Shown in pieces: positions 22,997-36,400 of a stretch of 64,000 nucleotides of DNA. Below the pieces are notes generated by a model that worked only from the letters and a program-made list of their open reading frames with translations, was not told where the DNA came from and did no database searches. The DNA is from Metridium senile (lineage: Eukaryota; Cnidaria; Anthozoa; Actiniaria; Metridiidae): the NCBI GenBank assembly GCA_949775045.1, contig OX459100.1:5332136-5396135 (forward strand), in the 5' to 3' direction. Made by a program: the position numbers and the translations under genes. The first letter of the stretch is position 1. Every line of letters starts with the position of its first letter.

Positions 22997-23141
22997 TAGA
23001 GTGATTTTCATATGACCGTGAAAAAAAAACGACTATTTCGTTCGTACTTGTTGGTAAAGAACAAAAGAAAACAATAGGTTCAGAGTGTAATAACAACTAT
23101 TAGTTTGCCAATTCTTTCATGGTCATATGAAAATCACTCTA
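22997..23141. mobile_element. TA-flanked hairpin MITE
   Basis: Inverted ends TAGAGTGATTTTCATATGAC and its near-perfect inverse; the outermost TA suits a TA target duplication. The loop is non-coding. Confidence 0.75.
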
Positions 23142-23435
23142 GCATACACATCAAGTGTTACTAGTGTAAATAATCAATGTTAGTAGACCAATGAGCTGTA
23201 TTTTACATTGCATAGGCCAGCTTGCCTTAATGTTTATTTTATAAGTAGGGAGAATTTACTATGTTTCAAACAAAAAAATAATTTACAGCAAGATGCTCAA
23301 GACTGTGAGGACTGATAATGTATTTGCATACTTTTGTAGCACCATCCTCCAATTAGCGTTTAGATCAGAGATAAGATAAGACAGGACAATCCTGTAATGC
23401 TGATTGGATAACAGCATAGACGAAAGTATGGAAAT

Positions 23436-23665
23436 CCTGGGGGGTACTCCCTTTGTCCAAGTGGTAGGGGTGATCGGCGGAGATTTTGAAAATGACCCCT
23501 AAAGGTACACACAGATACAAATTAAGCAGAGTAAAAACGACCCTTACAACTGATTTTTGAGCCAAATCTTTAAATGGACCCTAAAAGGTACACGCTGGAA
23601 ATATTTTAACCCTAAAAGGTACGCCAATCACCCCTACCACTTGGATAAAGGGAGAACCCCCCGGG
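23436..23665. mobile_element. Hairpin MITE, CCCCGGG-ended family
   Basis: Arms include TACTCCCTTTGTCCAAGTGG and AGGGGTGAT with their inverse. The inside repeats CCTAAAAGGTAC several times. It is related to the copy at 53,202-53,490. Confidence 0.7.
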
Positions 23666-23669
23666 ATGC

Positions 23670-24297
23670 AAATACATTAGCGGTGGTCACACTTTTGGGC
23701 GCTTTGCTGTAATAGAATAAAAGAATTACAATGATTCATTAATAGATCAAAAACATTTGAAATCTTTAAGACAATCATGCATGTAAGTACATTTTTCATA
23801 TGGTAAATCAAATGAAAATACAAACTTTGTCACATTTTGTGACGTCTTGAGAAATAAATGAACTATCAAAACATTAAGACAAGCTGCATTGCATGTAATT
23901 TAAACATGACTTTGTTTTCATGGTTGTTACTGATGACATTCTTTGTAGTTCTTTTACTTTATGACAGGTTGAATTATTCAGAGTATTTACTGCCTAATAA
24001 AGAGCCAAGATGACAGAGATTACTCATACTGAAGATACACAGAATTGTCTTATTTTTGGCTGAACACCTTGGTGTAAGAACCTCACATACCAGCGCAGTA
24101 ATACTAACTAAAACAACTTCAACAGTTTGCATTTTATATTCACAATCGAATGGCCATGTTATGAAACAGTCCAGTGATTCAAAGACACATTGAAAGACAA
24201 AACAAAATAAAAAGCAGAATAATCAGCTTGATTATATGTGAGGTTTTTACACCAGGTTAACAAAGTTTAAGTTACACACCATGCAAAAACACATCAT
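23670..24297. other. No recognisable feature
   Basis: AT-rich DNA. A short 3'-exon-like string (acceptor GACAG at about 23,968, nine codons, stop, then AATAAA) is visible but has no support as a gene. Confidence 0.35.
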
Positions 24298-24428
24298 CAT
24301 AGAATCCTGTGGATCCTTCCAGGTAGAAATATCGCTGTTGCAAAAACTAAACGTTGTTAATTTGCACATCAAAAATAACTCTTCTGGCCAAGTAGTGTAG
24401 TCAATAATATAATCCACAGGATTCTATG
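24298..24428. mobile_element. Hairpin MITE
   Basis: Inverted CATAGAATCCTGTGGAT (24,298 on) and ATCCACAGGATTCTATG (ending 24,428) enclose about 97 bp. Confidence 0.6.
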
Positions 24429-24835
24429 GTATTCTAACACACCAGGTAATTTAGCTAGCACACTTCCAGTTAGTTAAGCCAATGACAAGCATTTTTGTCG
24501 CATCGCCAACAGTTCCAAGATGGCGTTGTTTGAGAGAGTTGCTTCTCGTGTTATCCCTGTATAAATACAACCTTAACATAACTTAACATTATAAAACTCT
24601 ATGATACTTGGACAACAAAAGGTCACTGCTACTCTATCAAGGATGAAAGAGGACAAAAACAAAACACAAATGGCTAAAAATAACGTAAGTTGTTTTTTTC
24701 TCAAGGCGCCATTTTGGAACTGTTCATTTTGACAAACAATCCTTTGTGCACTTTGAAAATAAAATACTACAATACAAAACACCGCACACACCAAATAAAT
24801 ATACAATGCCTGCTGTTGTTGATTGTTTGAAATAC

Positions 24836-25168
24836 ATGCAGTAAAACCCAGTTACAACTGATAAACATAAGCAGTAAGTACTTATCTTGAATTATCAGTG
24901 TTGTATGGCAGTGATAAAGCATGGATGGACAATTGCTCTGATAGATTCAACAGTTATGCATTGAAATGTTATACAATAAGTGTTTCTAAGGAAACAAACA
25001 AGTAAGGATGATAACTTATAAATTATATTGTGCAAGAGTGTTGCTTACTGATGATTCAGACACCAATCTTCATAGAAGTTTCATTGAATAATATTTAATT
25101 TTATCACTGGATAAAATCCCCATTCTATTTAATCCATTTAAAGTCAGTTGTAACTGGGTTTACTGCAT
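24836..25168. mobile_element. MITE with short TIRs
   Basis: ATGCAGTAAAACCCAGTTAC and its inverse ending TGGGTTTACTGCAT bracket about 280 bp of AT-rich DNA without an ORF. Confidence 0.65.
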
Positions 25169-25189
25169 CTATATTGTTTGTTGGGTTGG

Positions 25190-25605
25190 GGAGGGGAGGA
25201 TTGATCATTGTAACCATACTGAGAAAAATGGTAGTTTCCCCATCGTCAATGCATAGAGTGAAGGCACTAAAACACTTGTACAACAGTATCAAATGGTCAA
25301 GCATCGAAGTCAAATAGACTCATGAAACATTCATCATTGGGAGTATATGTGTAACAATTTTATAAGACTGCTATAAGTGTATTGGATTTATAATTTCCTA
25401 GTGCCTTCACTCTATTTGTTTTAGTCTTGCACTGTATATCATGAACATTTCAATTCAACAAGTACATTTGTTCTTACATTGGACAAATGAGATAGTTTGG
25501 ATGTTACTGGAAAATGAAGTGTTGATAAAGACAGTTGTATCAAATAAACAAATTGACTTATTTCTACCATTTTTCTCAGTATGGTTATTTGGGAGGGAGT
25601 TATGC
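25190..25605. mobile_element. Fold-back element
   Basis: AACCATACTGAGAAAAATGG near 25,212 is inverted near 25,566, and AGAGTGAAGGCACTA near 25,254 is inverted near 25,400. The arms are diverged and differ in length. Confidence 0.6.
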
Positions 25606-25944
25606 TTTGGGAGGGGAGGGGTTTCACTTTGGGTGGGGAGGGACTCAACTTAGGGTGGGGAGGGATTTTACTTGGTATTTTGTGGCGTCCTCACATTGAC
25701 TTGCTAATTGTGTATCTCTTTTTTCCTGACAGTTTCTTTTGACTTTGTAGTGCGTGACTTGGGAATATTGTGTGTGTACTTCTTAGGAATATTGTCCTTG
25801 TTGTGACTCAGAATTGTTGTCTTGGCGTTGTTTCACTTATATTATTATAATTGTCTTGTTGTATATTATTGACGTGTAAATAAATTTGAGAAATAAAGTT
25901 TGACTCTGAAATATGTGTTTAGTGTATTTTTAATGTATTCCATA

Positions 25945-28165
25945 ACTATAGGGTACACGCCCATTTGACTTTTAAAAAAAATATACCTCCCCGAGGCCCC
26001 ACCAGCACCAAGTCTTGCCACCCCACACAGGCCAAATCCTTTAGGTAGTCCTGCTGCTCTGACTAGAGCCATGTTATAAGGCCAAGACCAGCAAACTTTA
26101 GACTGCCCTGATACTGAAGACCATCTGCATAAGTGCCAAACCTCTACTCACTACAGACTCCATGGGGGAACTCTGTTGTCATCCAAGCCAGCACTTGAGG
26201 CGAGAATCAGTGCAAATGCGAGTCTCAAGTGATCCTACCCCACCACCCACTGGTTATGCATGACAGTGATGTGCTGAGTAATTAATAGGCTTGTTGCTTA
26301 GCAACATTCAGACCCCTCTGCATTAAGTTTTGATTATCAAAGCTGACACTTAGGAAGACTAACAAGTATTTCAGGGATAATAAAGTAGGATAAATGTGAA
26401 GGTCGAATCTGATAAGGCAACTCTACCACCATGCAATTCAATTGGAAAAAATCTAGTCCCTAGATTTTAGATTTAATTACCTTTGCCACCATTTTGAATG
26501 TATAATTTGAATTGATTAACCTGGAGGCCATTTTGAATTGATTAGCCTAGAAGTGAATTGATTGACCAGGAGGCCATTTTGAATTGATTAGCCTAGAAGT
26601 GAATTGATTGACCTGGAGGCCATTTTGAATTGATTAGCCTAGAAGCGAATTGATTAGCCTGGAGGCCATTTTGAATTGATTAGCCTAGAACTGAATTGAT
26701 TAATCCAGGTGCCATTATGTATTTCTTCACATAAATGACTTGATATTTCAGTATCTTTAGTGGCTATTCTAGGCTCTGTATTCGTGATTGATGCAATGTT
26801 CAAGTAGAAGAAACAATGGTGGCAATAATTGAAAAAGTTCAAGATTATTTAATGCTAGCCTAAGATAAGTTTTTTCACCAGCAAAGAAACTTTTCGACAA
26901 GTGAACTATATCGCTGTAAATACATTGTCTCAACGTATTTAGCCGTGTAAACAAAAAGAAGCAATATCAACATGAAGTCCAACGTAATTTGTATAAATAT
27001 TTGTGAAAGCTTGTATACTGATGGCTTGTATTTTTTGTAGTTGCTTTTTCAAAGCCCATTTCATGAGCTGTAATGATTTCAATTTTAATGTCATCTCTTT
27101 ACCTCAGTGAGATAAAGTTTCATCAAATTTTTTAAGTTTAATTGAGGTGGTGTTTTGTACCCTTTCTTCCTGGGTCACCTTTTACCTCTGATATTCACAT
27201 GTCCATGACATATCTCAGTTGATTGATTTATACATTTCCATAAGCCATCAGCAAGATGTTTTCAAACAATTTAAAGTTCAGTGATATTGCATGCCATGAT
27301 TTTGATATTATTTTTTTGGACAATTTTCTCTGGCCGTGAATATTTCAGATATTCGACTTTTGATTTTCATTTAAATAACTTTTTAAGGACCTCAGTTCAT
27401 ATTTCAAATCATTTACTGTATTGAATGTTGAAGGAATTGTCGCTGGAGCGATGTAATTTCACACTGCAAGTGACAGAATTTAAGTTCTGATAAATTTTCT
27501 CAAGACTCTAACATTGTTTTAAATAGGAGTCATCAAGTTGATCAAAGCTGGGTTTCAGAACATCTATTTTCAGAGTATGCCGGCAGTATAAGGCTGTTCT
27601 TACAGTTAAATGTTTAGAGCCGGATTTAGAGTATTTTTTTGTTTTAGGAACTGAGGTCTCCACTTTGCTGGTGAAAAAACTTTCAATTGAATTGCAATGT
27701 AGTAGAGGCCATTTTACCAGTTGCCAACAACACCCCACCCACAATGTTATCCCAGAAAAGGTTCAAGTTAGTCTTCCATGTCAGTTTGATAATCACTTAG
27801 ATTAGAGAAGTCTGAATGAAGCATCACTTAAAGCCCATCGATTACCCAGCCCATCACCGCCATACACACCAGTGAATGGTAGGGCAGGATCACCCAAAAC
27901 TCACATTTACACTGACCCTCACCTTTTTTGGCTGACTTGGATGACAACAGAGTTCTCCCATGGAGTCTGCAGTGAGCAATGGTCTGGCACCCATACCGAC
28001 AGTCTTCAGTATCAGGACAATCCTCGATTAGCTAGTCAAGGCCAAATTTTTAGGCTCCATCAGGAACAGAAGGACCTACCTTTTATGGATTTTCTGGCCT
28101 GTTTTGTGGAGTGGCTCCCCTTGTGGTGCTGGTGGGACCTCGGTGGAGGTATACAAGTTTTATTT
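25945..28165. mobile_element. Large diverged fold-back element
   Basis: The left arm (about 25,985-26,400) and right arm (about 27,765-28,165) are inverted copies with scattered mismatches. Examples are AACTCTGTTGTCATCCAAG near 26,169 and its complement near 27,938, and the ACCAGCACCA block at both outer ends. The interior is non-coding, includes a 46-bp tandem array, and has no transposase. Confidence 0.6.
26515..26715. repeat. Tandem repeat, about 46 bp unit
   Basis: Four to five units containing GGAGGCCATTTTGAATTGAT and TAGCCTAGAA, inside the large fold-back element. Confidence 0.8.
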
Positions 28166-28178
28166 CCATTTTTCAAAA

Positions 28179-28349
28179 GCAATAGATACAGGAGAGTGTC
28201 CTGAGACTCAAACTCTGAGTAAACGGCAGCAGGCAACAGGAGTTAGTTTCAACTCCATCAGGCAAATGTGAACACAAGGCTTCTACATTGTATGAAGCCA
28301 GCCTTCGTGATGTGCCAACAAAGTAGGACACTCTCCTGTATCTATTGCT
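28179..28349. mobile_element. Hairpin MITE
   Basis: AGCAATAGATACAGGAGAGT and its inverse form the ends; a second small inverted pair (GGAGGACTGAC) follows at 28,351-28,424. The minus-strand reading frames across it are not genes. Confidence 0.7.
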
Positions 28350-28548
28350 AAGACTGGAGGACTGACATTCTAGATGAACTAACAAGATAAAATCCCATTA
28401 CATTCACAAAGTCAGTCCTCCAGCCAAAAACATGTAATATTTGACAATAATAATATTTGTCTTGGTCTTGATGGTATCTGGGTTCTGTGACAGATCTTTG
28501 GTATCTGTTGACAAAGTAAAAGAGACATTTAGAATATTAAATTGTGTA

Positions 28549-28697
28549 CACACACAACAACATGCAATATATGTGCTAGACATGAGAGGGACATGGGAGG
28601 AGGGGTGCACATGGGGAGGGGGGGGCACACACAACATGCAATATATGTGCTAGACATAAGGTGGACATGGGAGGAGGGGTGCACATGGGGAGGGGGG
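28549..28697. repeat. Two-copy tandem repeat with G-rich ends
   Basis: Two units of about 75 bp sharing ATGCAATATATGTGCTAGAC and GGGAGGAGGGGTGCACATGG, each closed by a run of Gs. Confidence 0.85.
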
Positions 28698-28699
28698 GT

Positions 28700-30478
28700 C
28701 GTCAAAACTGCAAAAGAAATTTGATAACACTGCATCACAATGTTTTTCACCAAACACTATGATCACCAAACAGCTTTAAAATTCACCGGGCATGGTAGCT
28801 TACACACTGAAGGCATTTACATCACTGCAACACTGCACATTGAGAACTTTTTCATCGCAATACCACAAAAATATTCATCAACACCACAATCCCCCATGTC
28901 CCTGTCTAGCATTACAACCATGAAATTACACAAGTCTTACTTACAAGTCTGTCACTCCAGAAATGCCCAAAGCTTATTGTACTTGGTTTTATTGAAAGGC
29001 AAGTTCATTGTTTGACTGTTTGTAGCCACATCACAGCGCAAGGCTAGTATTCAGTGGTATTACAAGTCATGGACAGCCATTACTGCTGTTTGTCATTCAG
29101 CCATGTTATTAGATGGCTGTGCTGCATCTTTTTGACACACAATGTGCATCTGTAGAACAGAAACAGGAATAAAACATCTTAAATTGCAGTCAAATAATAA
29201 TAGTTTTCGTCTTCAATGTTTTGACATTTCAAGCATACATTGTTTACAACAAGGGTCAAACATTGTATTATTAGCCCTTTCTCCCTCCTTGGAATACAAT
29301 AGCGTTCAATCAGACTACAAACTCAGCACGAAAAACCACTACAAACATCTCTAGGTACAGCAATACAGCAACATTACCAAGGACAGGCATTTAAAACGAC
29401 ATTTAGACGTTGAAATACTCGAGGAAGCATGTGACAACGACGACCAATACTCACTACACAAAACTCGTCCAAAACATCGTATTTTTACACATTTCTTACC
29501 TTATTTTGGCTGATACATGGCCCTAAGGCTTTTAAATACTGTTCCTAGCTAATATTTAGCTATTTTATGGTTTAAAACAGTAAAAAATAAGCCATTTTTG
29601 CAGCACTTCCATAGTTTGTTTTGTGTTGCACGTGCGTGACGTGCCAACTGATCACATGGTAAGAGGTCTGGGCACTAGTGCGGCGCGCGCGCTAATTTGC
29701 GCAAAATCTTTGAATCTAATTGGAGCGCGCTTTTCATATTTTTTAAATATTTTTGAGTAGATTTTTCTGTTTATTCAGTTTAAGATCTATTATGTATGCA
29801 TTTTTCATAGTAAATATTAAGTGAAAAAATTTGTTTTTGATACTGATTTTGAAACGCGCAACACAAGATCAACAAGAGCAACATGCAATTTAACAACACT
29901 AATAAATATAGTATTGATTGATTGATGTAAATATAGAAAGACAGTGTATGTTACTGAATGTAGTTCAATAAACAGACGGCTAGATTTTTGTTCAAACAAC
30001 TTTTATTATGTCATTATCTGTGAGCAGTTACATGGTTAGTGCTTGTTTTTACTTACTATTCCTTTATTCTAGTAACCACTATATATTTCCCCTAAACTGT
30101 AGCATGTTATAAACTTTCCTTGTTTTCTGTAGTATTTATTTGACCTTATACGTTTTATCTGAATGCATTTATTATAGCAGACAGACAATATAGTTTGGGT
30201 AACAAAAGTCCCTTGTATTATTAATAATTATTGTAATAATGTTCTACATTTACATAGCGCCATATAAATGTACTCTATGGCGCATCACAGTCTATTACAT
30301 GCCAAGAATATTGTTACGAAAAAATCTATCCTATACACCGATTAACGTCCCACATGTCAGTAAGTCAGTTTTATACCCTTTAATATGGTGTAAAGATTTC
30401 TTCCTTTGAAATGATCTTTACACAATACAATGTCAAGTTTAATAACGCAAATAAAGTTGATTGTATCATATTGTACTG
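28700..30478. other. Intergenic, mostly unassigned
   Basis: No convincing exon. A short (GC)-alternating patch lies near 29,680. Around 30,210-30,310 is a TTATTATTG-like tail plus ACATTTACATAGCGCC, resembling the 3' end of a retroposon (SINE or LINE). Confidence 0.4.
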
Positions 30479-30484
30479 TTTATT
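30479..30484 (-). promoter_or_regulatory. Candidate poly(A) signal of the collagen-like gene
   Basis: AATAAA on the minus strand, only 5 nt past the stop codon. A 3' UTR this short is unusual, so a later signal may be used instead. Confidence 0.4.
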
Positions 30485-30489
30485 AGATT

Positions 30490-33400
30490 TTACTTGCTAC
30501 AGACAGCACAAGTCAACTCTCGGCCACTTATATACTTGTCACAAGGCAATGACCCACACCTCCCCTCCACGGTATACAACAAGGCGCCATTTTTATTCAC
30601 TGCACTGTTAGGCAAACCCTCTGCACCTCCATCCACGCAAATGAATTCACCTGGATGATGATTACGAGATGACGTCATTATGTAACCATGGTAATCCCGA
30701 GTCCATCCCGCGGGACACTCGTTAGTTGCCGGGACCATGAGGTTGACGCTGCGGGTGGAGACGTAGCAGACGGCACATGATGCATCGCGGTTGTGCAGGT
30801 TTTTGTTGGTGAATGGATTAAAGGATTTGACCTCGTACTCAACACCATATATGGAAGCGCTTTGTCTGTTTATCTTGCCATTGAATTTACCATATTTGGG
30901 GCTGTGTGGCAAACAGACGTAGTTGGTACCTCCTCCTTTTGATGTAAACCATTCACCTCCCATTCGACCTGATGATACAGGATACATAGGTAAGTGATGA
31001 TAATGATAATGATGATAGCTACAGAGAATGATGATGATGATACAGTGAATGATGGCAATGATGATGATAGCAGCAGAGAATGATGGCGATGATGATGATA
31101 GCAGCAGAGAATGATGATGACGATACAGTGAATGATGGCAACTGGATGATGATAGCAGCAGAGAATGATGATCGACGATACAGTGAATGATGGCAATGAT
31201 GATGATAGCAGCAGAGAATGATGATGACGATACAGTGAATGATGGCAATGATGATGATAGCAGCAGAGAATGATGATGACGATACAGTGAATGATGGCAA
31301 CTGGATGATGATAGCAGCAGAGAATGATGATCGACGATACAGTGAATGATGGCAATGATGATGATAGCAGCAGAGAATGATGATGACGATACAGTGAATG
31401 ATGGCAATGATGATGATAGCAGCAGAGAATGATGATGACGATACAGTGAATGATGGCAATGATGATGATAGCAGCAGAGAATGATGATGACGATACAGTG
31501 AATGATGGCAATGATGATGATAGCAGCAGAGAATGATGATGACGATACAGTGAATGATGGCAATGATGATGATAGCAGCAGAGAATGATGATGACGATAC
31601 AGTGAATGATGGCAATGATGATGATAGCAGCAGAGAATGATGGCAATGATGATGCAGTGAATGATGGCGATGATGATGACGATACAGTGAATGATGGGCA
31701 ATGATGATGACGATACAGTGAATGATGGCGATGATGATGACGATACAGTGAATGATGGCGATGATGATGATAGCTGCAGAGAATGATGGTGATGGGATAC
31801 AGTGAATGATGGCAATGATGATGACGATACAGTGAATGATGGGCAATGATGATGACGATACAGTTAATGATGGGCAATGATGATGACGATACAGTGAATG
31901 ATGGGCAATGATGATGACGATACAGTGAATGATGGCAACTGGATGATGATAGCAGCAGAGAATGATGATCGACGATACAGTGAATGATGGCAACTGGATG
32001 ATGATAGCAGCAGAGAATGATGATGACGATACAGTGAATGATGGCAACTGGATGATGATAGCAGCAGAGAATGATGATCGACGATACAGTGAATGATGGC
32101 AATGATGATGATAGCAGCAGAGAATGATGATGACGATACAGTGAATGATGGCAATGATGATGATAGCAGCAGAGAATGATGATGACGATACAGTGAATGA
32201 TGGCAATGATGATGATAGCAGCAGAGAATGATGATGACGATACAGTGAATGATGGCAATGATGATGATAGCAGCAGAGAATGATGATGACGATACAGTGA
32301 ATGATGGCAATGATGATGATAGCAGCAGAGAATGATGATGACGATACAGTGAATGATGGCAATGATGATGATAGCAGCAGAGAATGATGATGACGATACA
32401 GTGAATGATGGCAATGATGATGATAGCAGCAGAGAATGATGATGACGATACAGTGAATGATGGCGATGATGATGATAGCAGCAGAGAATGATGATCGACG
32501 ATACAGTGAATGATGGCAATGATGATGATAGCAGCAGAGAATGATGGAGATGATAATGGGAGCTGCAGAGAATGATGATACAGTGAATGATGGCAATGAT
32601 GATGATAGCTGCAGAGAATGATGATGGTGATACAGAGCCGGAGAATCAGATGGCAATGATGATTTTGAAACATGCAAAATGATAATGATGATGCCGTAAC
32701 ATATATGACAGCGAAAAGTATTATGCTGGCAGATTATTATCATTGTGATTGTGATGATGATAACGATGGTAATATCATTATGGTGGTGATGATATATTGA
32801 TCATAATTATAATAGTGGTGTTATCTATGATGGTGACTATGATGATGATGATAATTATTATTATGGTGATGGTAATAATCAGGTTAGTAAGTAAGTACGT
32901 AAGCGAAGAGAGGGAGTGAGAGAGCGTTATGTGTACAGAGAGGGAGTGAGATAGCGAAGTGTGATATTTTACCACAATCATACATACCCGAGTAAACAAG
33001 AGTGGCGTTTGCTAGGCATGTTGACTTTCCCCATCGAACATACTTTACTCCTCCTGATCGATCTCCCTTCGGACCTTGTGGACCCATAGGACCGGTATCA
33101 CCTTGATCACCTGGGAAAACAAATGGGTGGATGGATAAATGGATGGATGGATGAATGAGTGAATATATGGATGGATGGATGGATGGATGGTTGGATAAAT
33201 GGGTGAGTGGGTGGATTTATGAACAGATGCATAAATGAATGAATGAATGGATGGATGGATGGTTGAATGAATGGTGGGTGGGTGATTGGATAAGCGGATG
33301 GATTAATGAGTGCCGGATGGGTGGATAAATGGATGGATGAAAAGTGAATGAATGATATAATATATGAGTATGTAAATCGCTAAATGAATAAGCAAATAAA

Positions 33401-36400
33401 TGAATGAATGAGAAATCAAACAGAAAGACGAATGAATGAATAAACCGAAACAAACATCGATATCATTCAAGTAGCGTTTTCCATGTTAGGCAGTAGTAGT
33501 ACATGCTTTACCTTTAGCTCCTGGTTTACCATCTTTACCATTAAAACCATCTCGACCTGACCACGAAATAGAAAATGTACATGACTTGATCATTCTATCA
33601 CTAAGAACGCTTTCCTCTCTATCTATATATCTCGCTTGAATAATTTAATAAATACATGGGCATTGTTTTCTCGCTATGAACACTTATACACACTCTCCTC
33701 TCTTTGTCTCGTCAGCTTCTTGTGTTTCAATATAAATTGAAGAAAGACTGTTATCTACCAAGTTCTTGTCCTGTCAATTTACTGTCTCTCTATCCCCTCT
33801 CCTTTCTATAAATTTCCGTCTCAAAGATATGCCTATTGTTCTGTTGAAATCTCAACCTATTAAAAAAACATCTCACGCGCTAATCAAAGTCTTTTGTTAC
33901 TTCTCACCTACAATACCATATATTGTAATGGCATTGTTTTCAAGATTGCATACGGTATTTCTGATACGCCTTCCATCCTCTCTCTCTCGTTATTCTAGTG
34001 TTTCCACTGGCATTGGAAAATAACGTGTATTCATTGATTTCGATCTCTATTCCTGTTCACTTGTAACCCCTCCCCTATTCCTATCCCTGTTAATACCCCC
34101 ACTTTGTTATATGGCTACGATAGTACGCGCGCTCTGATTGGCTGATTTCCGGTCTGATATTTTCCCATATCAGACCGTTACCATGACAACGGACCAATTT
34201 TCGTATTTTTTCAGACCCGGAAATTAAAAAAAACTTTGTAAAGTATTGCAATCAATATTTTGTTTAAGTTTTGCCTTTTCATACCTGAAAAGTGTTTTTT
34301 TTTTGCCAGTTTAGTGTGTGTTTAATGTATTTTTATTCATTCAACAATGAGAGATTCGGCGATAAAATATTTGCGATTTCGTACATCGCTAAGAAAAAAA
34401 GCCATATAATAAACGCTTTATTCACCTCGCTTGTTCGGTCTGTCCGAGAAAATATCAGACCTCTGTCTTGTTTGTACGGGCCTCGCTGCGCTCGGTCCGT
34501 ACTGTCAAGACCTCGGTCTGATATTTTCCCGTACAGACCTCACGTTCGGTTAATAATCCTTTAGTATTTTGTTTTGCGAAATCATGCCATTCCTATGTGG
34601 AAATGTTCTGTTACCTGCTTGCCCTGGGGCACCGTTAACTCCTGCTGGTCCTTGCTTCCCGTTTTCACCGTCACGACCATCTCGTCCTGTAATAAGTAAA
34701 ACAGACAAATATCGATTTTGTGGTGTGGTGTGGTGTGGTGTGGTGTGGTGTGGTGTGGTGTGGTGTGGTGTGGTGTGGTGTGGTGTGGTGTGGTGTGTCA
34801 ATCCATACCTGGTCTACCTTCTTTGCCATCTTTACCATCTCGACCGTCTCTCCCTGTGAACAACAATATTAAAATACTTTACCGTACCTTTTTTGCAGAC
34901 AACCCTTTATGTTTGTGGGCAATATGGGATTTCGTCTATTTAAAGGGCGGTATTTAATGCGTTTGATGAGGTATTTAATAGCTAGCCAACACCATACGAG
35001 CTCACCCAAATCCCATTAAAGACTCAAAGGAGAAATACTTATGTTGCATTATGATTGTACCTTAAGTATTTAATTGATTACCTTTCAGTAGCAGGTTTTG
35101 TCTTGCTTCCAGTTGACCTACTCTATGGAACGAGTAAAACGTATACATCACTTAACATAAGTATAATTTTATTATTGTAGATTAATGGCGATCGAATCAT
35201 AGTGTGTCAAAAAGATGCATTGCGGTGGTAATGTTAACGACAATGATGATGGTGATGGTGATAGTGATGATGATATTGATGATGATGAAGATTGTGGTGA
35301 TAGTGATGATGATGATAATGTTGTAATTGTTGATGATGATGATTTTAATGGTGATGATGATGTTGATGATGATGATGTTGATGATGATATTGGTGATGAT
35401 AATGATGGCGAAGATAATGATGGCGGTGGTGATGATGATGATAGTAATGATATGTTGATGATAATGTTGTTGACTATGGTGATGATTATGATGATAGCGA
35501 TGATATGATAATATTGTTGTTGACGATGGTGACGATGGTGATTGTACATCCATGTATTAATGATAAAGAACAAGAAGATGACAACAATCACGACATATCT
35601 AGTACGTGGTGAGACCACGTGTGTCGGCTTACCAAAGTTTGCTAATATATCTTTATTCTCAAACTCATTAATAATTCATGACCTTTTCAGCCAACCAGAT
35701 TCTAATTTGATCACGTGCGTGCATTTGGAAACCCAGCGAAACACTTGAATAATAAACTTGTAAGAGAAGTCATCGGGTTTCCAAACACTCAAAAACAATA
35801 AAAGCACTCCGGCTGCGGCGTCGTGCTTTCAAATGTTTTCTCGTGTTTGGAAACCCGATGAAACACTAGCACTCGTGTTTCAAATATCACTTGAACTTCA
35901 AAAACCACAGTCATTTTGGACTTTCGTTTCCAGACGTATCATGTCAAGACAATACTGATTTAAGGCCTACGACAACTGTGACAATATAAGTCAATCGATC
36001 AAAATAGCATGTTATCGTTAGCAATAAATATAAACCTGCTTAGCAACTGTGTGAGAGTGGGTCTGTTGCCATGATACAAGTTGGAATCAAGATCAACTTT
36101 ATATATTCACTTAGTGTTTTTTGTTGTTGACCAAACGATTGCAACACAAAGAATCTTGTAATAATTTAAACTAATAATAATTTGAGATGGGATTAGAAGA
36201 TTTGAGGTTTGATAATTGTTTCTTAAATATTTAGGGAAAACCTTGATTGATTAGGATATGCTGTGAAAATATTTATATAATAAACAAATAATAGAGATGA
36301 GGAAGACAGCTGTAAAACCATTGGACGATATAGGGAAATTTGAAAAGGAAAGGAAAGGAAAGGAAAGGAAAGGAAAGGAAAGGAAAGGAAAGGAAAGGAA

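Noticed and set aside
23968..24002. Short terminal-exon-like string with AATAAA
   Set aside because: Nine codons only; it could follow the 4,950 exon in phase, but nothing else links them.
24523..24565. ATGGCG start (MALFERVASRV) followed by a GT
   Set aside because: Only 14 codons before a stop or a weak donor, and no matching next exon was found.
30870..32743. Minus-strand ORFs of 269-574 codons
   Set aside because: They cross a 52-bp satellite without stops; the protein sequence is pure repeat and the region lies between two confirmed collagen exons.
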